7,397 nucleotides of DNA, from contig DWYO01000304.1 in assembly GCA_019118725.1 (NCBI GenBank), positions 1 to 7,397 on the forward strand, written 5' to 3'. This document shows positions 1-7,395 of this stretch, piece by piece. This DNA comes from Candidatus Parabacteroides intestinavium (GTDB lineage: Bacteria; Bacteroidota; Bacteroidia; Bacteroidales; Tannerellaceae). The position numbers and the translations under genes were made by a program. Each line of letters starts with the position of its first letter. Within the stretch, counting starts at the first letter, position 1. The notes beneath the pieces were generated by a model. It was not told where the DNA came from. It worked only from the letters and a program-made list of their open reading frames with translations, and ran no database searches.

Positions 1-2413
1 AGTGGGTACAGTAGAAAGCATTCTAAGTGTAAAAAAGATAGTAGAAGCGATTGAAGATCCGGTAATTGTAGTCGTTTCAGCATTAGGAGGTATCACAGAT
101 AAGTTATTACTTACCTCCTCAATGGCAGCCAAGGGTGATGTAGGCTATGAAAAAGAATTCTCGGGTATCGTATCACGCCATCTGGACGTGATTGAAGGCG
201 TAATACCGGATGTAGACAAACGCCGGAGCGTACAAATACGCGTCATGAATCTTTTGGACGAACTGGGGAACATCTTGCGTGGCGTTTTTTTGATAAGCGA
301 CTTATCCGACAAGACCTCAGATGCCATTGTAAGCTATGGCGAACGACTCTCCTCGCTCATCGTATCCAATGTCATTCAAGACGCACAGTTGTTTGACTCG
401 CGTAAGTTCATCAAGACGACCAAGCAGTTCAACAAGCATATTGTCGATTTTGAATTGACCAACCAGCTCATTAAAGAAACATTCACCCCGCTTCCTAAAG
501 TATCATTGGTACCAGGGTTTATCTCTACCAGTAAAGACAATGGAGAGGTGACCAATTTGGGAAGAGGCGGCTCTGACTATACGGCATCTATCCTTGCTAC
601 GGCTCTCGATGCCTCTATTTTGGAAATATGGACGGATGTAGACGGATTCATGACAGCAGATCCGCGGGTAATCAATTCGGCATACGTTATCGACCGGTTA
701 AGTTTTACAGAGGCCATGGAGCTCTGTAACTTCGGTGCGAAAGTGATTTATCCGCCCACTATCTATCCGGTTTATCATAAGAATATCCCTATCCGCATCC
801 GGAACACATTCAACCCCGGAGCTCGCGGGACCTACATCTCCCGTGCGAAAGAAAAAGCCACCGGGAAAGGGCTCATCAAAGGCATCTCGTCAATCAACGA
901 TACCTGTCTTATCACCGTTCAAGGTCTGGGTATGGTAGGTGTAATTGGCGTGAACTATCGTATTTTCCGCACTTTAGCCAAGAATGGCATTAGCGTGTTT
1001 ATGGTATCTCAGGCCAGTTCAGAAAACAATACGACCTTTGCCGTGCGGAATGCCGATGCCGATCTTGCCGTAAAGGTGCTGAATGAAGAATTCTCATTAG
1101 AGCGCGCACAAGGAGATATGAATGATACGGTAGCTGAAAAAGATCTGGCTACGGTAGCCATCGTAGGCGAGAATATGAAGCGTACACCGGGTATCGCCGG
1201 CAAGCTATTCGGCACATTGGGACGGGCAGGTATCAGCGTAATCGCTTGCGCACAAGGAGCCTCTGAAACGAACATATCTTTCGTTATCAAACACAAGTAT
1301 CTGCGTAAGGCATTGAACTCCATTCACGACTCTTTTTTTCTGTCTGAATACAAAGTACTGAATTTATTTGTCGTAGGAATCGGTACTGTAGGAGGAAACC
1401 TGCTGGAACAGATCCGTCTCCAACAACCCAAACTCATGGAGCAAAACGGACTGAAGCTGAATATCGTAGGAATTGCCAACTCAAAGAAATCCCTGCTGAA
1501 CCGAGAAGGCATCAACCTTGATAATTACAAAGAGGAGCTACTCAATAACGGAAAGGAAAACAACCCGGAGCAACTTTGCGAAGATATCCTCAACATGAAC
1601 ATCTTCAATTCGGTATTCGTGGATTGCACCGCAAGTCCGGCCATTGCCGCACTTTACAGCCGGCTGATGAACGGGAACGTTTCGGTAGTAGCCGCCAACA
1701 AAGAGGCCTCCTCCTCTTCTTACGATAATTATATTGCTTTGAAAGAAACAGCCCGCCATCGCGGAATCAAATTCTTGTTTGAAACCAATGTCGGTGCCGG
1801 ACTCCCCATCATCAACACGATGAATGACCTTATCAATAGCGGAGACCATATCTTGAAACTGGAAGCCGTATTATCAGGTACTTTAAATTATATCTTCAAT
1901 ACAATGAGTGCCGATATACCTTTCAGCCAAACCATCCGCATGGCGATGGAAGCCGGATATGCCGAACCGGATCCACGCATTGACTTGAGCGGGAAGGATG
2001 TCATCCGCAAATTGGTTATCCTGGCACGTGAAGCCGGATACAAAATAGAGCAAAGTGATGTAACAAAAAATCTGTTCATTCCTGAATCTTATTTCTTAGG
2101 TTCGTTAGAGGATTTCTGGAATAACATTCCGAAATTAGATGCCGAATTCGAAGAGAAAAGGAAAAAGCTGGAGGCCGAGAACAGACGATTGCGTTTTGTG
2201 GCCAAAATGGAAAACGGAAATTGCGAAGTTGGGCTGCAAACGGTTGATGCGCATCACCCGTTCTATGAATTGGAAGGAAGCAACAATATCATCATGATAT
2301 CCACCGAACGGTATCATGAATATCCGATGATCATCAAAGGATATGGAGCCGGAGCAGATGTTACAGCAGCAGGTGTGTTTGCTGATATCATCTCGATAGC
2401 CAATATCCGTTAA
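1..2413 (+). CDS. thrA: Bifunctional aspartokinase / homoserine dehydrogenase ThrA (5' end cut off by window)
   Basis: Catalyses the first and third steps of the aspartate pathway in the cytoplasm: ATP-dependent phosphorylation of aspartate, and NAD(P)H-dependent reduction of aspartate semialdehyde to homoserine. The GTG at position 2 is not a start. It encodes the Val of the N-terminal aspartokinase motif KFGGTSVG, so about ten residues lie to the left. The visible 803 residues plus these match the family length of about 810. Domains in visible numbering: aspartokinase about 1-285, with TNLGRGGSDYTA (184-195) and WTDVDGFMTADPR (210-222); two ACT regulatory domains about 295-445, with the related segments SVFMVSQASSENNTTF (331-346) and SVIACAQGASETNISF (412-427), whose Gln337 and Gln418 match the threonine-contacting glutamines described for plant enzymes; homoserine dehydrogenase nucleotide-binding fold from about 452, with GIGTVGG (459-465); and its catalytic part with AANKEAS (564-570), SGTLNYIFN (625-633), EPDPRIDLSGKDVIRK (655-670) and a C-terminal GAGADVTAAGVFADI (782-796). 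The frame is intact. It leads the thr operon, whose promoter or leader lies outside the window. Confidence 0.97.
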   Translation, partial: VGTVESILSVKKIVEAIEDPVIVVVSALGGITDKLLLTSSMAAKGDVGYEKEFSGIVSRHLDVIEGVIPDVDKRRSVQIRVMNLLDELGNILRGVFLISDLSDKTSDAIVSYGERLSSLIVSNVIQDAQLFDSRKFIKTTKQFNKHIVDFELTNQLIKETFTPLPKVSLVPGFISTSKDNGEVTNLGRGGSDYTASILATALDASILEIWTDVDGFMTADPRVINSAYVIDRLSFTEAMELCNFGAKVIYPPTIYPVYHKNIPIRIRNTFNPGARGTYISRAKEKATGKGLIKGISSINDTCLITVQGLGMVGVIGVNYRIFRTLAKNGISVFMVSQASSENNTTFAVRNADADLAVKVLNEEFSLERAQGDMNDTVAEKDLATVAIVGENMKRTPGIAGKLFGTLGRAGISVIACAQGASETNISFVIKHKYLRKALNSIHDSFFLSEYKVLNLFVVGIGTVGGNLLEQIRLQQPKLMEQNGLKLNIVGIANSKKSLLNREGINLDNYKEELLNNGKENNPEQLCEDILNMNIFNSVFVDCTASPAIAALYSRLMNGNVSVVAANKEASSSSYDNYIALKETARHRGIKFLFETNVGAGLPIINTMNDLINSGDHILKLEAVLSGTLNYIFNTMSADIPFSQTIRMAMEAGYAEPDPRIDLSGKDVIRKLVILAREAGYKIEQSDVTKNLFIPESYFLGSLEDFWNNIPKLDAEFEEKRKKLEAENRRLRFVAKMENGNCEVGLQTVDAHHPFYELEGSNNIIMISTERYHEYPMIIKGYGAGADVTAAGVFADIISIANIR

Positions 2414-2428
2414 AAAATTCACAAGCTT

Positions 2429-3643
2429 ATGAAGACACTTATCATTTTAGGAGATGGAATGGCGGATGAGCCGATTGCTGAATTAGGCAACAAAACACCG
2501 CTGCAATATGCCCATACACCTTATATGGACAAATTGGCCTCATTGGGTATAACCGGAAGGCTAAAGACCGTGGCTGATGGATTCCATCCGGGTAGCGAAG
2601 TGGCCAATATGTCTGTATTGGGGTACGACTTGCCCACAGTCTATGAAGGACGTGGTGTATTGGAAGCTGCCAGTATGGGCGTGGAGCTCCATCCCGGCGA
2701 AATAGCCCTGCGTTGCAATCTGGTATGTGTTGAAGGGGATTTGCTGAAGAACCATTCGGCGGGACATATCACCACCTCCGAAGCCGACCAGCTCATCCGT
2801 ACCTTAAATGAGCAATTGGGGTCTGAGCACATTCATTTTTATACCGGTGTTTCCTACCGTCATTTGCTGGTTATCCGAGGTGGGAACAAGCATTTGGATT
2901 GTACGCCTCCGCATGATATCCCGTTACAGCCTTTTGCCGAGCACTTGATTCGTCCGGAAATACCTGAAGCTGAAGAGACAGCCCGCATGCTGAATGAGTT
3001 GATACGGAAATCTCAACAAATCCTGAAGAATCATCCGGTCAATCAACAGCGCATCCGGGACGGGAAAGACCCAGCCAATAGCATTTGGCCTTGGTCTCCC
3101 GGTGAACGCCCTGCCATGAAGACTCTACGCGAGCTTTATGGCATCCGGCAAGGTTCTGTGATTTCAGCAGTTGATCTCATCCGGGGCATAGGGGTTTATG
3201 CCGGATTGAAAGTAATTCATGTAGAAGGTGCTACCGGTTTATACGACACTAATTATGAGGGCAAGGCGCAGGCTGCTTTAGAAGCGTTAAAGCATGACGA
3301 TTTTGTGTACCTGCATGTCGAAGCCAGTGACGAAGCCGGACATGAGGGGGACGTAAATCTGAAAATCCGCACGATAGAGGATTTAGACCGCAGAATAATA
3401 GGTCCGATATTCGAGGCCCTGCAGACAGGGAGTGAGCCCGTGGCAATAGCTGTATTGCCTGATCACCCTACGCCTTGTGCCATCCGTACACATACAAGCA
3501 CCCCGGTTCCGTTCTTGATCTATAAACCTGGGACAGCCCCGGATGAAGTTACCTGTTTTGATGAGTTCTCCGTACAAAACGGGAAATGCGGACTTCTGGA
3601 AAAAGATGAATTTATTAAAGAGTTAGTAACCAGCAGAGGATAA
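2429..3643 (+). CDS. apgM: Cofactor-independent phosphoglycerate mutase family protein, probable homoserine kinase
   Basis: A 404-residue protein of the alkaline phosphatase superfamily, archaeal-type independent phosphoglycerate mutase (ApgM) branch. Catalytic and metal ligands of that fold are all visible: Asp9 in ILGDGMAD, the probable Ser56 nucleophile in PGSEVANMSVLGYD (54-67), Asp301 and His305 in EASDEAGHEGD, Asp345/His346 in LPDHPTP, and His355 in RTHT. The family segment PANSIWPWSPGERP is at 215-228. It lies between thrA and thrC, 15 nt after the thrA stop, in the place where other genomes carry the GHMP-family kinase gene thrB. From memory, a TIGRFAM subfamily of ApgM proteins in such loci is named 'proposed homoserine kinase'. 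I therefore infer that it makes O-phosphohomoserine from homoserine, supplying ThrC. The family assignment is firm and the kinase role comes from context. Glycolytic mutase activity cannot be excluded. The ATG at 2429 places ILGDG at the usual N-terminal position, with no Shine-Dalgarno sequence before it, as is usual in Bacteroidetes. Confidence 0.92.
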   Translation: MKTLIILGDGMADEPIAELGNKTPLQYAHTPYMDKLASLGITGRLKTVADGFHPGSEVANMSVLGYDLPTVYEGRGVLEAASMGVELHPGEIALRCNLVCVEGDLLKNHSAGHITTSEADQLIRTLNEQLGSEHIHFYTGVSYRHLLVIRGGNKHLDCTPPHDIPLQPFAEHLIRPEIPEAEETARMLNELIRKSQQILKNHPVNQQRIRDGKDPANSIWPWSPGERPAMKTLRELYGIRQGSVISAVDLIRGIGVYAGLKVIHVEGATGLYDTNYEGKAQAALEALKHDDFVYLHVEASDEAGHEGDVNLKIRTIEDLDRRIIGPIFEALQTGSEPVAIAVLPDHPTPCAIRTHTSTPVPFLIYKPGTAPDEVTCFDEFSVQNGKCGLLEKDEFIKELVTSRG

Positions 3644-3656
3644 GGAAACTTCTCCT

Positions 3657-3680
3657 TACGTTTTTACAGCTCAAAACGTA
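3657..3680 (+). promoter_or_regulatory. Perfect 8-bp inverted repeat in the apgM-thrC gap
   Basis: TACGTTTT (3657-3664) and its exact reverse complement AAAACGTA (3673-3680) flank an 8-nt loop, 13 nt after the apgM stop and 22 nt before the thrC ATG. The stem is A/U-rich and no T-run follows, so it does not look like a strong intrinsic terminator. It could be a weak processing or stability hairpin within the operon mRNA, or a symmetric protein site. TACGTTTT also differs from the Bacteroidetes -7 consensus TAnnTTTG only in its last base, but I see no convincing -33 element. The repeat itself is certain and its function is not. Confidence 0.35.
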
Positions 3681-3702
3681 TAAACTTAAAAACGGAATAC
3701 TT

Positions 3703-5010
3703 ATGAAATATTATAGCACAAACAAACAAGCGCCTTTAGCCTCCTTGGAGGAAGCCGTAGTCAGAGGGCTGGCTGGAGATAAAGGACTTTACATGCCTGA
3801 GCGCATCCAACGTTTAGACGATTCTGCAATTCGGAATATGAAAAACCAGTCCTTCCATGAGATAGCTTGTACTGTGGCTCAAGCTTTTTTTGGAGAGGAT
3901 GTGGATAAGGAGACGTTAGATCATATCGTATGCGACACCTTATCATTCGACACTCCGGTAGTTCCTGTCAAAGGGAACATCTATAGTCTGGAATTGTTTC
4001 ATGGGCCAACCTTGGCTTTCAAAGATGTAGGAGCACGTTTCATGGCACGGCTTTTAGGCTATTTCATCCGCAAAGAGGGACTGAAGCAAGTCAATGTACT
4101 GGTAGCTACCTCCGGAGATACAGGCAGTGCCGTGGCAAACGGATTCTTAGGGGTGGAAGGCATCCATGTCTATGTTTTATATCCTAAAGGGAAAGTCAGT
4201 CCTATCCAAGAATGCCAGTTTACCACTTTGGGGCAAAACATCACCGCCTTGGAAATAGACGGCACATTTGATGATTGCCAAGCACTGGTCAAATCGGCCT
4301 TTATGGACAAACAATTGAATGCCCATCTCAAGCTGACTTCGGCCAATTCCATCAATGTGGCCCGGTTCCTTCCGCAATCTTTCTATTATTTTCACGCCTA
4401 CGCTCAAATGGACCGCATGGGAAAAGCGGATAAATTAGTGATTTGCGTACCCAGTGGAAATTTCGGGAATATTACTGCCGGACTATTCGCCCAGCAGATG
4501 GGACTTCCCATAACGCATTTTATCGCAGCCAACAATCGCAACGATGTCTTTTGGGAGTACTTAAAGACAGGCATATATACTCCGCGTCCCTCCGTACAAA
4601 CGATTGCCAATGCCATGGATGTCGGTGCACCCAGCAACTTTGCCCGTATTCTGGATTTGTATGAAAACAACGACGTACATCAAGAGATTTGTCATCATAT
4701 TTCCGGTGCACGATTCACGGATGAAGAGATTGCCGATACAATCCGACGCACTTATCAAGAAACCGGTTATCTGTTAGACCCACACGGGGCTTGCGGGTAT
4801 CAAGCACTAAGCGATTATCTTTCCGGAGACGAACAGGGTATTTTCTTAGAAACTGCTCATCCCGCCAAGTTTAAAGACACCATTGACCGGATTTTACATA
4901 CCGACATTCCGATCCCGGAAAAACTCCAGGCATTCATGCAAGGGAAAAAACAAAGTATCGGACTGCCCAAGACATTCGATGACTTTAAGCAGTTTTTATT
5001 GGATAGATAA
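3703..5010 (+). CDS. thrC: Threonine synthase ThrC
   Basis: A pyridoxal-phosphate enzyme that converts O-phospho-L-homoserine to L-threonine and phosphate, the last step of the pathway. The 435 residues are typical of the bacterial/fungal long form. The N-terminal part has YYSTN (3-7) and the family segment GLAGDKGLYMPE (22-33). The PLP-binding lysine is Lys107 in HGPTLAFKDVGARF. The segments ATSGDTGSAVANG (135-147), SANSINVARFLPQ (213-225) and VPSGNFGNITAG (249-260) line the cofactor and phosphate sites in this family. The C-terminal part carries DPHGACGYQA (359-368) and ETAHPAKF (383-390). It follows apgM by 59 nt on the same strand and is the last gene of the operon. The ATG at 3703 gives the standard N-terminus, and the upstream DNA is A/T-rich without a Shine-Dalgarno sequence. 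The frame is intact and nothing essential is missing. Confidence 0.97.
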   Translation: MKYYSTNKQAPLASLEEAVVRGLAGDKGLYMPERIQRLDDSAIRNMKNQSFHEIACTVAQAFFGEDVDKETLDHIVCDTLSFDTPVVPVKGNIYSLELFHGPTLAFKDVGARFMARLLGYFIRKEGLKQVNVLVATSGDTGSAVANGFLGVEGIHVYVLYPKGKVSPIQECQFTTLGQNITALEIDGTFDDCQALVKSAFMDKQLNAHLKLTSANSINVARFLPQSFYYFHAYAQMDRMGKADKLVICVPSGNFGNITAGLFAQQMGLPITHFIAANNRNDVFWEYLKTGIYTPRPSVQTIANAMDVGAPSNFARILDLYENNDVHQEICHHISGARFTDEEIADTIRRTYQETGYLLDPHGACGYQALSDYLSGDEQGIFLETAHPAKFKDTIDRILHTDIPIPEKLQAFMQGKKQSIGLPKTFDDFKQFLLDR

Positions 5011-5040
5011 AAACAGACAAAGTCGGAAGCAAGACGGTGT

Positions 5041-5169
5041 TGTCAGAATATAAAACCGCACATAGATGCAACAGATTTTTATAGATTTATTCGGCTGTTC
5101 ATCAATAATATATAATCCGTTGTCATCTGTTGCATCTGTGTTATTTGTGTGCAATTTTATATTTTGACA
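5041..5169. repeat. Long imperfect inverted repeat between converging thrC and rprY
   Basis: The left arm (5041-5076) matches the reverse complement of the right arm (5125-5169). The inner block is a perfect 13-bp match, AGATGCAACAGAT (5064-5076) with ATCTGTTGCATCT (5125-5137). The outer block, 5041-5062 against 5148-5169, matches at 19 of 22 positions. Between these blocks the left arm has 1 nt and the right arm 10 nt, so the right arm is longer by 9 nt. The apex is a 48-nt spacer. A further GTG/CAC match just outside (5037-5039 with 5170-5172) needs a one-base bulge. RNA from either strand could fold into a long hairpin, so it may end transcription of both operons or shield their 3' ends. 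The sequence style resembles the CACAGAT-type intergenic repeats I recall from Bacteroidetes genomes. I see no transposase or clear target-site duplication. Confidence 0.75.
5115..5151. repeat. Degenerate 9-10-nt tandem units (ATCTGTTGC-like) in the right arm
   Basis: Read on the + strand, four consecutive related units occur: ATCCGTTGTC (5115-5124), ATCTGTTGC (5125-5133), ATCTGTGTT (5134-5142) and ATTTGTGTG (5143-5151). The left arm, read on the minus strand, shows three such units: ATCTATAAAA (5086-5077), ATCTGTTGC (5076-5068) and ATCTATGTG (5067-5059). The 9-nt length difference between the arms equals one unit, which suggests unit gain or loss. Confidence 0.55.
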
Positions 5170-5212
5170 CACTCCCTTTTATGAGAATACAAAGCGATAC
5201 GACAGTTTTCGT

Positions 5213-5896
5213 TCAGCAAATCAACTTATATCCGATGCCGCGGATATTGACAATCTGGATATTCGGATCAGCGGAGAGTTTTTTCCTTAATTTGGTGATG
5301 AACACATCCATACTTCGGGCATTAAAGAAATTATCATCTCCCCAAAGCGCTAATAATACAGGACGACGATTAAGCACTTCATTCTGATGTTCGCATAACA
5401 TCCGCAAGATTTCAGTTTCCCGATAAGAGAGAGATTCGGTCTGTCCGTTAATTTCCAAGAGTTGGTGGGCAACTCGAAAACGATAAGAACCAATCTGATA
5501 TTCTTCCTTCTGCCGAGTGTTTTTTGTGGCGATAGGCCGGTTGAGCAACGCTTGAATACGCACCATCAATTCTTCCATATCGAAAGGCTTTTTCAAATAA
5601 TCATTACCCCCTACCTTAAATCCGTCCACCACATCTTCTGTCGAGGAGCGCGCTGTGAGAAAAAGAATAGGAATATGTTTGTTCATCTGCCGAATCATCT
5701 TCGTTAATGTGAAGCCATCCAATTGCGGCATCATGACATCGAGCACAAGAATATCCGGCTTGATTTGCCTGAACAGCTCAAAGGCCTTTTCTCCATTCGA
5801 GGCCAAAGTGATTTTGAAATCCGGCAGACTTTCCAAACTATCTTTAATGATTTTTGCCAAAGCAATTTCATCTTCAGCTAATAATATATGTATCAT
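5213..5896 (-). CDS. rprY: OmpR/PhoB-type response regulator, RprY-like
   Basis: A cytoplasmic DNA-binding regulator of 227 residues, the usual OmpR-family length. The receiver domain (about 1-118) has the acidic pair Glu8/Asp9, the phospho-acceptor Asp53 in LVLDVMMPQLDG (50-61), the switch Thr81 in FLTAR, and Lys103 in YLKKPF, so it should accept phosphate normally. A linker of about 15 residues leads to a winged-helix domain (about 132-227), with SLSYRETEILRML (155-167), a recognition-helix region around ARSMDVFITKLRKKL (193-207) and the C-terminal wing RGIGYKL (219-225). It is the second gene of the operon. Its ATG lies one base after the kinase stop, so translational coupling is likely. 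The partner kinase and overall sequence suggest the RprX/RprY pair first found in Bacteroides fragilis. The family call is firm, and the symbol rests on recognition from memory. Its target genes cannot be read from this window. Confidence 0.93.
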   Translation of the reverse strand: MIHILLAEDEIALAKIIKDSLESLPDFKITLASNGEKAFELFRQIKPDILVLDVMMPQLDGFTLTKMIRQMNKHIPILFLTARSSTEDVVDGFKVGGNDYLKKPFDMEELMVRIQALLNRPIATKNTRQKEEYQIGSYRFRVAHQLLEINGQTESLSYRETEILRMLCEHQNEVLNRRPVLLALWGDDNFFNARSMDVFITKLRKKLSADPNIQIVNIRGIGYKLIC

Positions 5897-5897
5897 T

Positions 5898-7343
5898 TTA
5901 TTGAGGAATTAAGAGAGTAAATATGGAACCTTTGTTTTCTTGACTGCTTACTTGAATAGAACCGCCATGCCGTTCGATAATTTCTTTCGCATAGCTCAAT
6001 CCTAAGCCATAACCTTTCACATCGTGTCGATTCCCTTTAGAAATACGATAAAAGCGTTCGAATATCTGCTTTTGATACTTAGCAGGAATACCGCAACCAT
6101 TGTCTTTTATATCAATCTCCAGATTGCGTTCATTGCGTTTGAGCCGTATGGAAATCTCGACTTCTTCACCTGAATATTTTATGGCATTGTCAATTAGGTT
6201 CGCTATTACGTGCGTCAGATGAAACCTGTCGGCATAAACCGGCTGTTCGCCCCATTCGTTTTCTATTTGGAAACGGACCGGTTTGTTTGCTTTCAGGGCA
6301 AATTGTTCCGACAGGCGTTTCACGATAGGCGCTACTTGGAATTGTTCCTTTTGCAGATGAAAGTTCTTTCGTTCATCGATTGCCATACTCAGTATTTTTT
6401 CAACCAGTTCGGTCAGTTGCTTTAATTGTTGCTTACAGATATTGAAATACTCTTCTCGTTTAACCGGGTTGTCAGCTAAACGAAAGGTTTGCAATGCATC
6501 AATCGCAGAATAAGTAATTGTGATAGGCGTTTTCAATTCGTGCGTCATGTTATTGATGAAATCATTCTTGATTTGCGCAACGGTCTTCTGGTGCAAAATC
6601 GTTCGAATCAGGTAGAAATAGCAGGTCGTTGTAAGTAAAACGAAAAAAATAGAGAGCATGAAAGCATAGAGCATACGCCGGTAGATAAGTCGGTCTGCAT
6701 CGACTACGAAGCCTTGCAATCCGAACTCTTCATTCATCGTGATGCTCACCCGGCGGGATTGGATTAAATTTTCCAATTTCAAATCTTGGGGCTTTGACGT
6801 ATCTATAAGGGTGTCTTTTCCAAACACCGCATCTACAAAATGCGGCCGGGAAATGCCATTTCGTTCCAATACCGTGCCGAACACGCTGTCTATCGTAAGA
6901 ATACTAATCGGGCGGATGGCCGTTACCATCTCAAATATTCCGGCAGATGACGCCAATCGTACGACATCATAGCTTTCTTTATAATACTCTTTTGTGAAAG
7001 TCAGCGGTTTGTCACGTTCGTCGGTCGGATTCAAAATCATATTCCGATAATACCGCACCATCTTTTTGTTTTCTTGATGACTGAGCACCCTACTGATGCT
7101 ATCTACGGCAATACCCATCGACATTTCGCCATGCGGAGCACCTTGTGTGGAATCTTGCTCCATACGAGTCAGATGAATGGCTAAGGTCTCTGCAATCGAT
7201 TGTTCGAAAAGCTGGTGCACCTTATTCGCCATGTGCTTCTTTTCCGTTTCATAAGTATTCCAAAGCCAACAACCTTGCGAAATAAAAATACCTACGACGG
7301 AAATCGAAACGAATAACAGAATAAAATATCGTTGTATTTTCAT
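5898..7343 (-). CDS. rprX: Membrane sensor histidine kinase, RprX-like
   Basis: A 481-residue inner-membrane kinase expected to autophosphorylate and pass phosphate to the adjacent regulator. A first membrane helix (about 5-27) and a second (about 224-247) enclose a periplasmic sensor region of roughly 195 residues that I do not recognise as a named domain. After the second helix only about 20 residues precede the H-box, so there is no room for a HAMP domain. The H-box is NNMTHELKTPI with His268. The ATPase domain has the N-box HVIANLIDNAIKYS (378-391), the G1 box DNGCGIP (414-420), the F-box FERFYR (428-433) and the G2 box KGYGLGLSYAKEI (443-455). All catalytic boxes are intact. It is the first gene of the operon, with rprY following after one base. 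The ATG at 7343 directly precedes a positively charged stretch and the first membrane helix, and a promoter box lies about 45 nt upstream, both supporting this start. Confidence 0.92.
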   Translation of the reverse strand: MKIQRYFILLFVSISVVGIFISQGCWLWNTYETEKKHMANKVHQLFEQSIAETLAIHLTRMEQDSTQGAPHGEMSMGIAVDSISRVLSHQENKKMVRYYRNMILNPTDERDKPLTFTKEYYKESYDVVRLASSAGIFEMVTAIRPISILTIDSVFGTVLERNGISRPHFVDAVFGKDTLIDTSKPQDLKLENLIQSRRVSITMNEEFGLQGFVVDADRLIYRRMLYAFMLSIFFVLLTTTCYFYLIRTILHQKTVAQIKNDFINNMTHELKTPITITYSAIDALQTFRLADNPVKREEYFNICKQQLKQLTELVEKILSMAIDERKNFHLQKEQFQVAPIVKRLSEQFALKANKPVRFQIENEWGEQPVYADRFHLTHVIANLIDNAIKYSGEEVEISIRLKRNERNLEIDIKDNGCGIPAKYQKQIFERFYRISKGNRHDVKGYGLGLSYAKEIIERHGGSIQVSSQENKGSIFTLLIPQ

Positions 7344-7387
7344 CTTTTTATACCGGATATCCTGTTGGGTTATCCCTTATTTTTAAA

Positions 7388-7395
7388 CAAATATA
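7388..7395 (-). promoter_or_regulatory. Bacteroidetes-type -7 promoter box for rprX-rprY
   Basis: On the minus strand this reads TATATTTG, an exact match to the Bacteroidetes sigma-ABfr -7 consensus TAnnTTTG. It ends 44 nt upstream of the rprX ATG. Transcription would start a few bases downstream, giving a 5' untranslated region of roughly 35-40 nt. The matching -33 element (TTTG) would lie outside the window, so the call rests on this box and its position. Confidence 0.6.

Noticed and set aside
2..4. GTG as the start codon of thrA
   Set aside because: It encodes the Val of the conserved KFGGTSVG motif at the very N-terminus of aspartokinases. The true start is about ten codons to the left, outside the window.
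1009..1323. 104-codon minus-strand open frame inside thrA
   Set aside because: It is wholly antisense to the ACT-domain coding region of thrA, and its composition is what an opposite-strand reading of a conserved gene would give.
4443..4664. 73-codon + strand open frame inside thrC in another frame
   Set aside because: It is an out-of-frame reading of the conserved thrC coding sequence with no domain and no start signal of its own.
5130..5387. 85-codon open frame on the + strand across the gap and the rprY 3' end
   Set aside because: Most of it is antisense to the well-supported rprY, its first part runs through the inverted repeat, and the predicted protein shows no recognisable domain.
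7269..7271. Cys25 of RprX as a possible lipoprotein attachment site
   Set aside because: The residues before it (Ile-Ser-Gln-Gly) lack the Leu/Val/Ile at -3 and the small residue at -2 expected of a lipobox, and a membrane helix anchor fits the kinase architecture better.
7355..7362. Palindrome GGATATCC in the rprX 5' untranslated region as an operator
   Set aside because: An 8-bp palindrome is expected often by chance. There is no second half-site or repeat nearby to support a regulator site.
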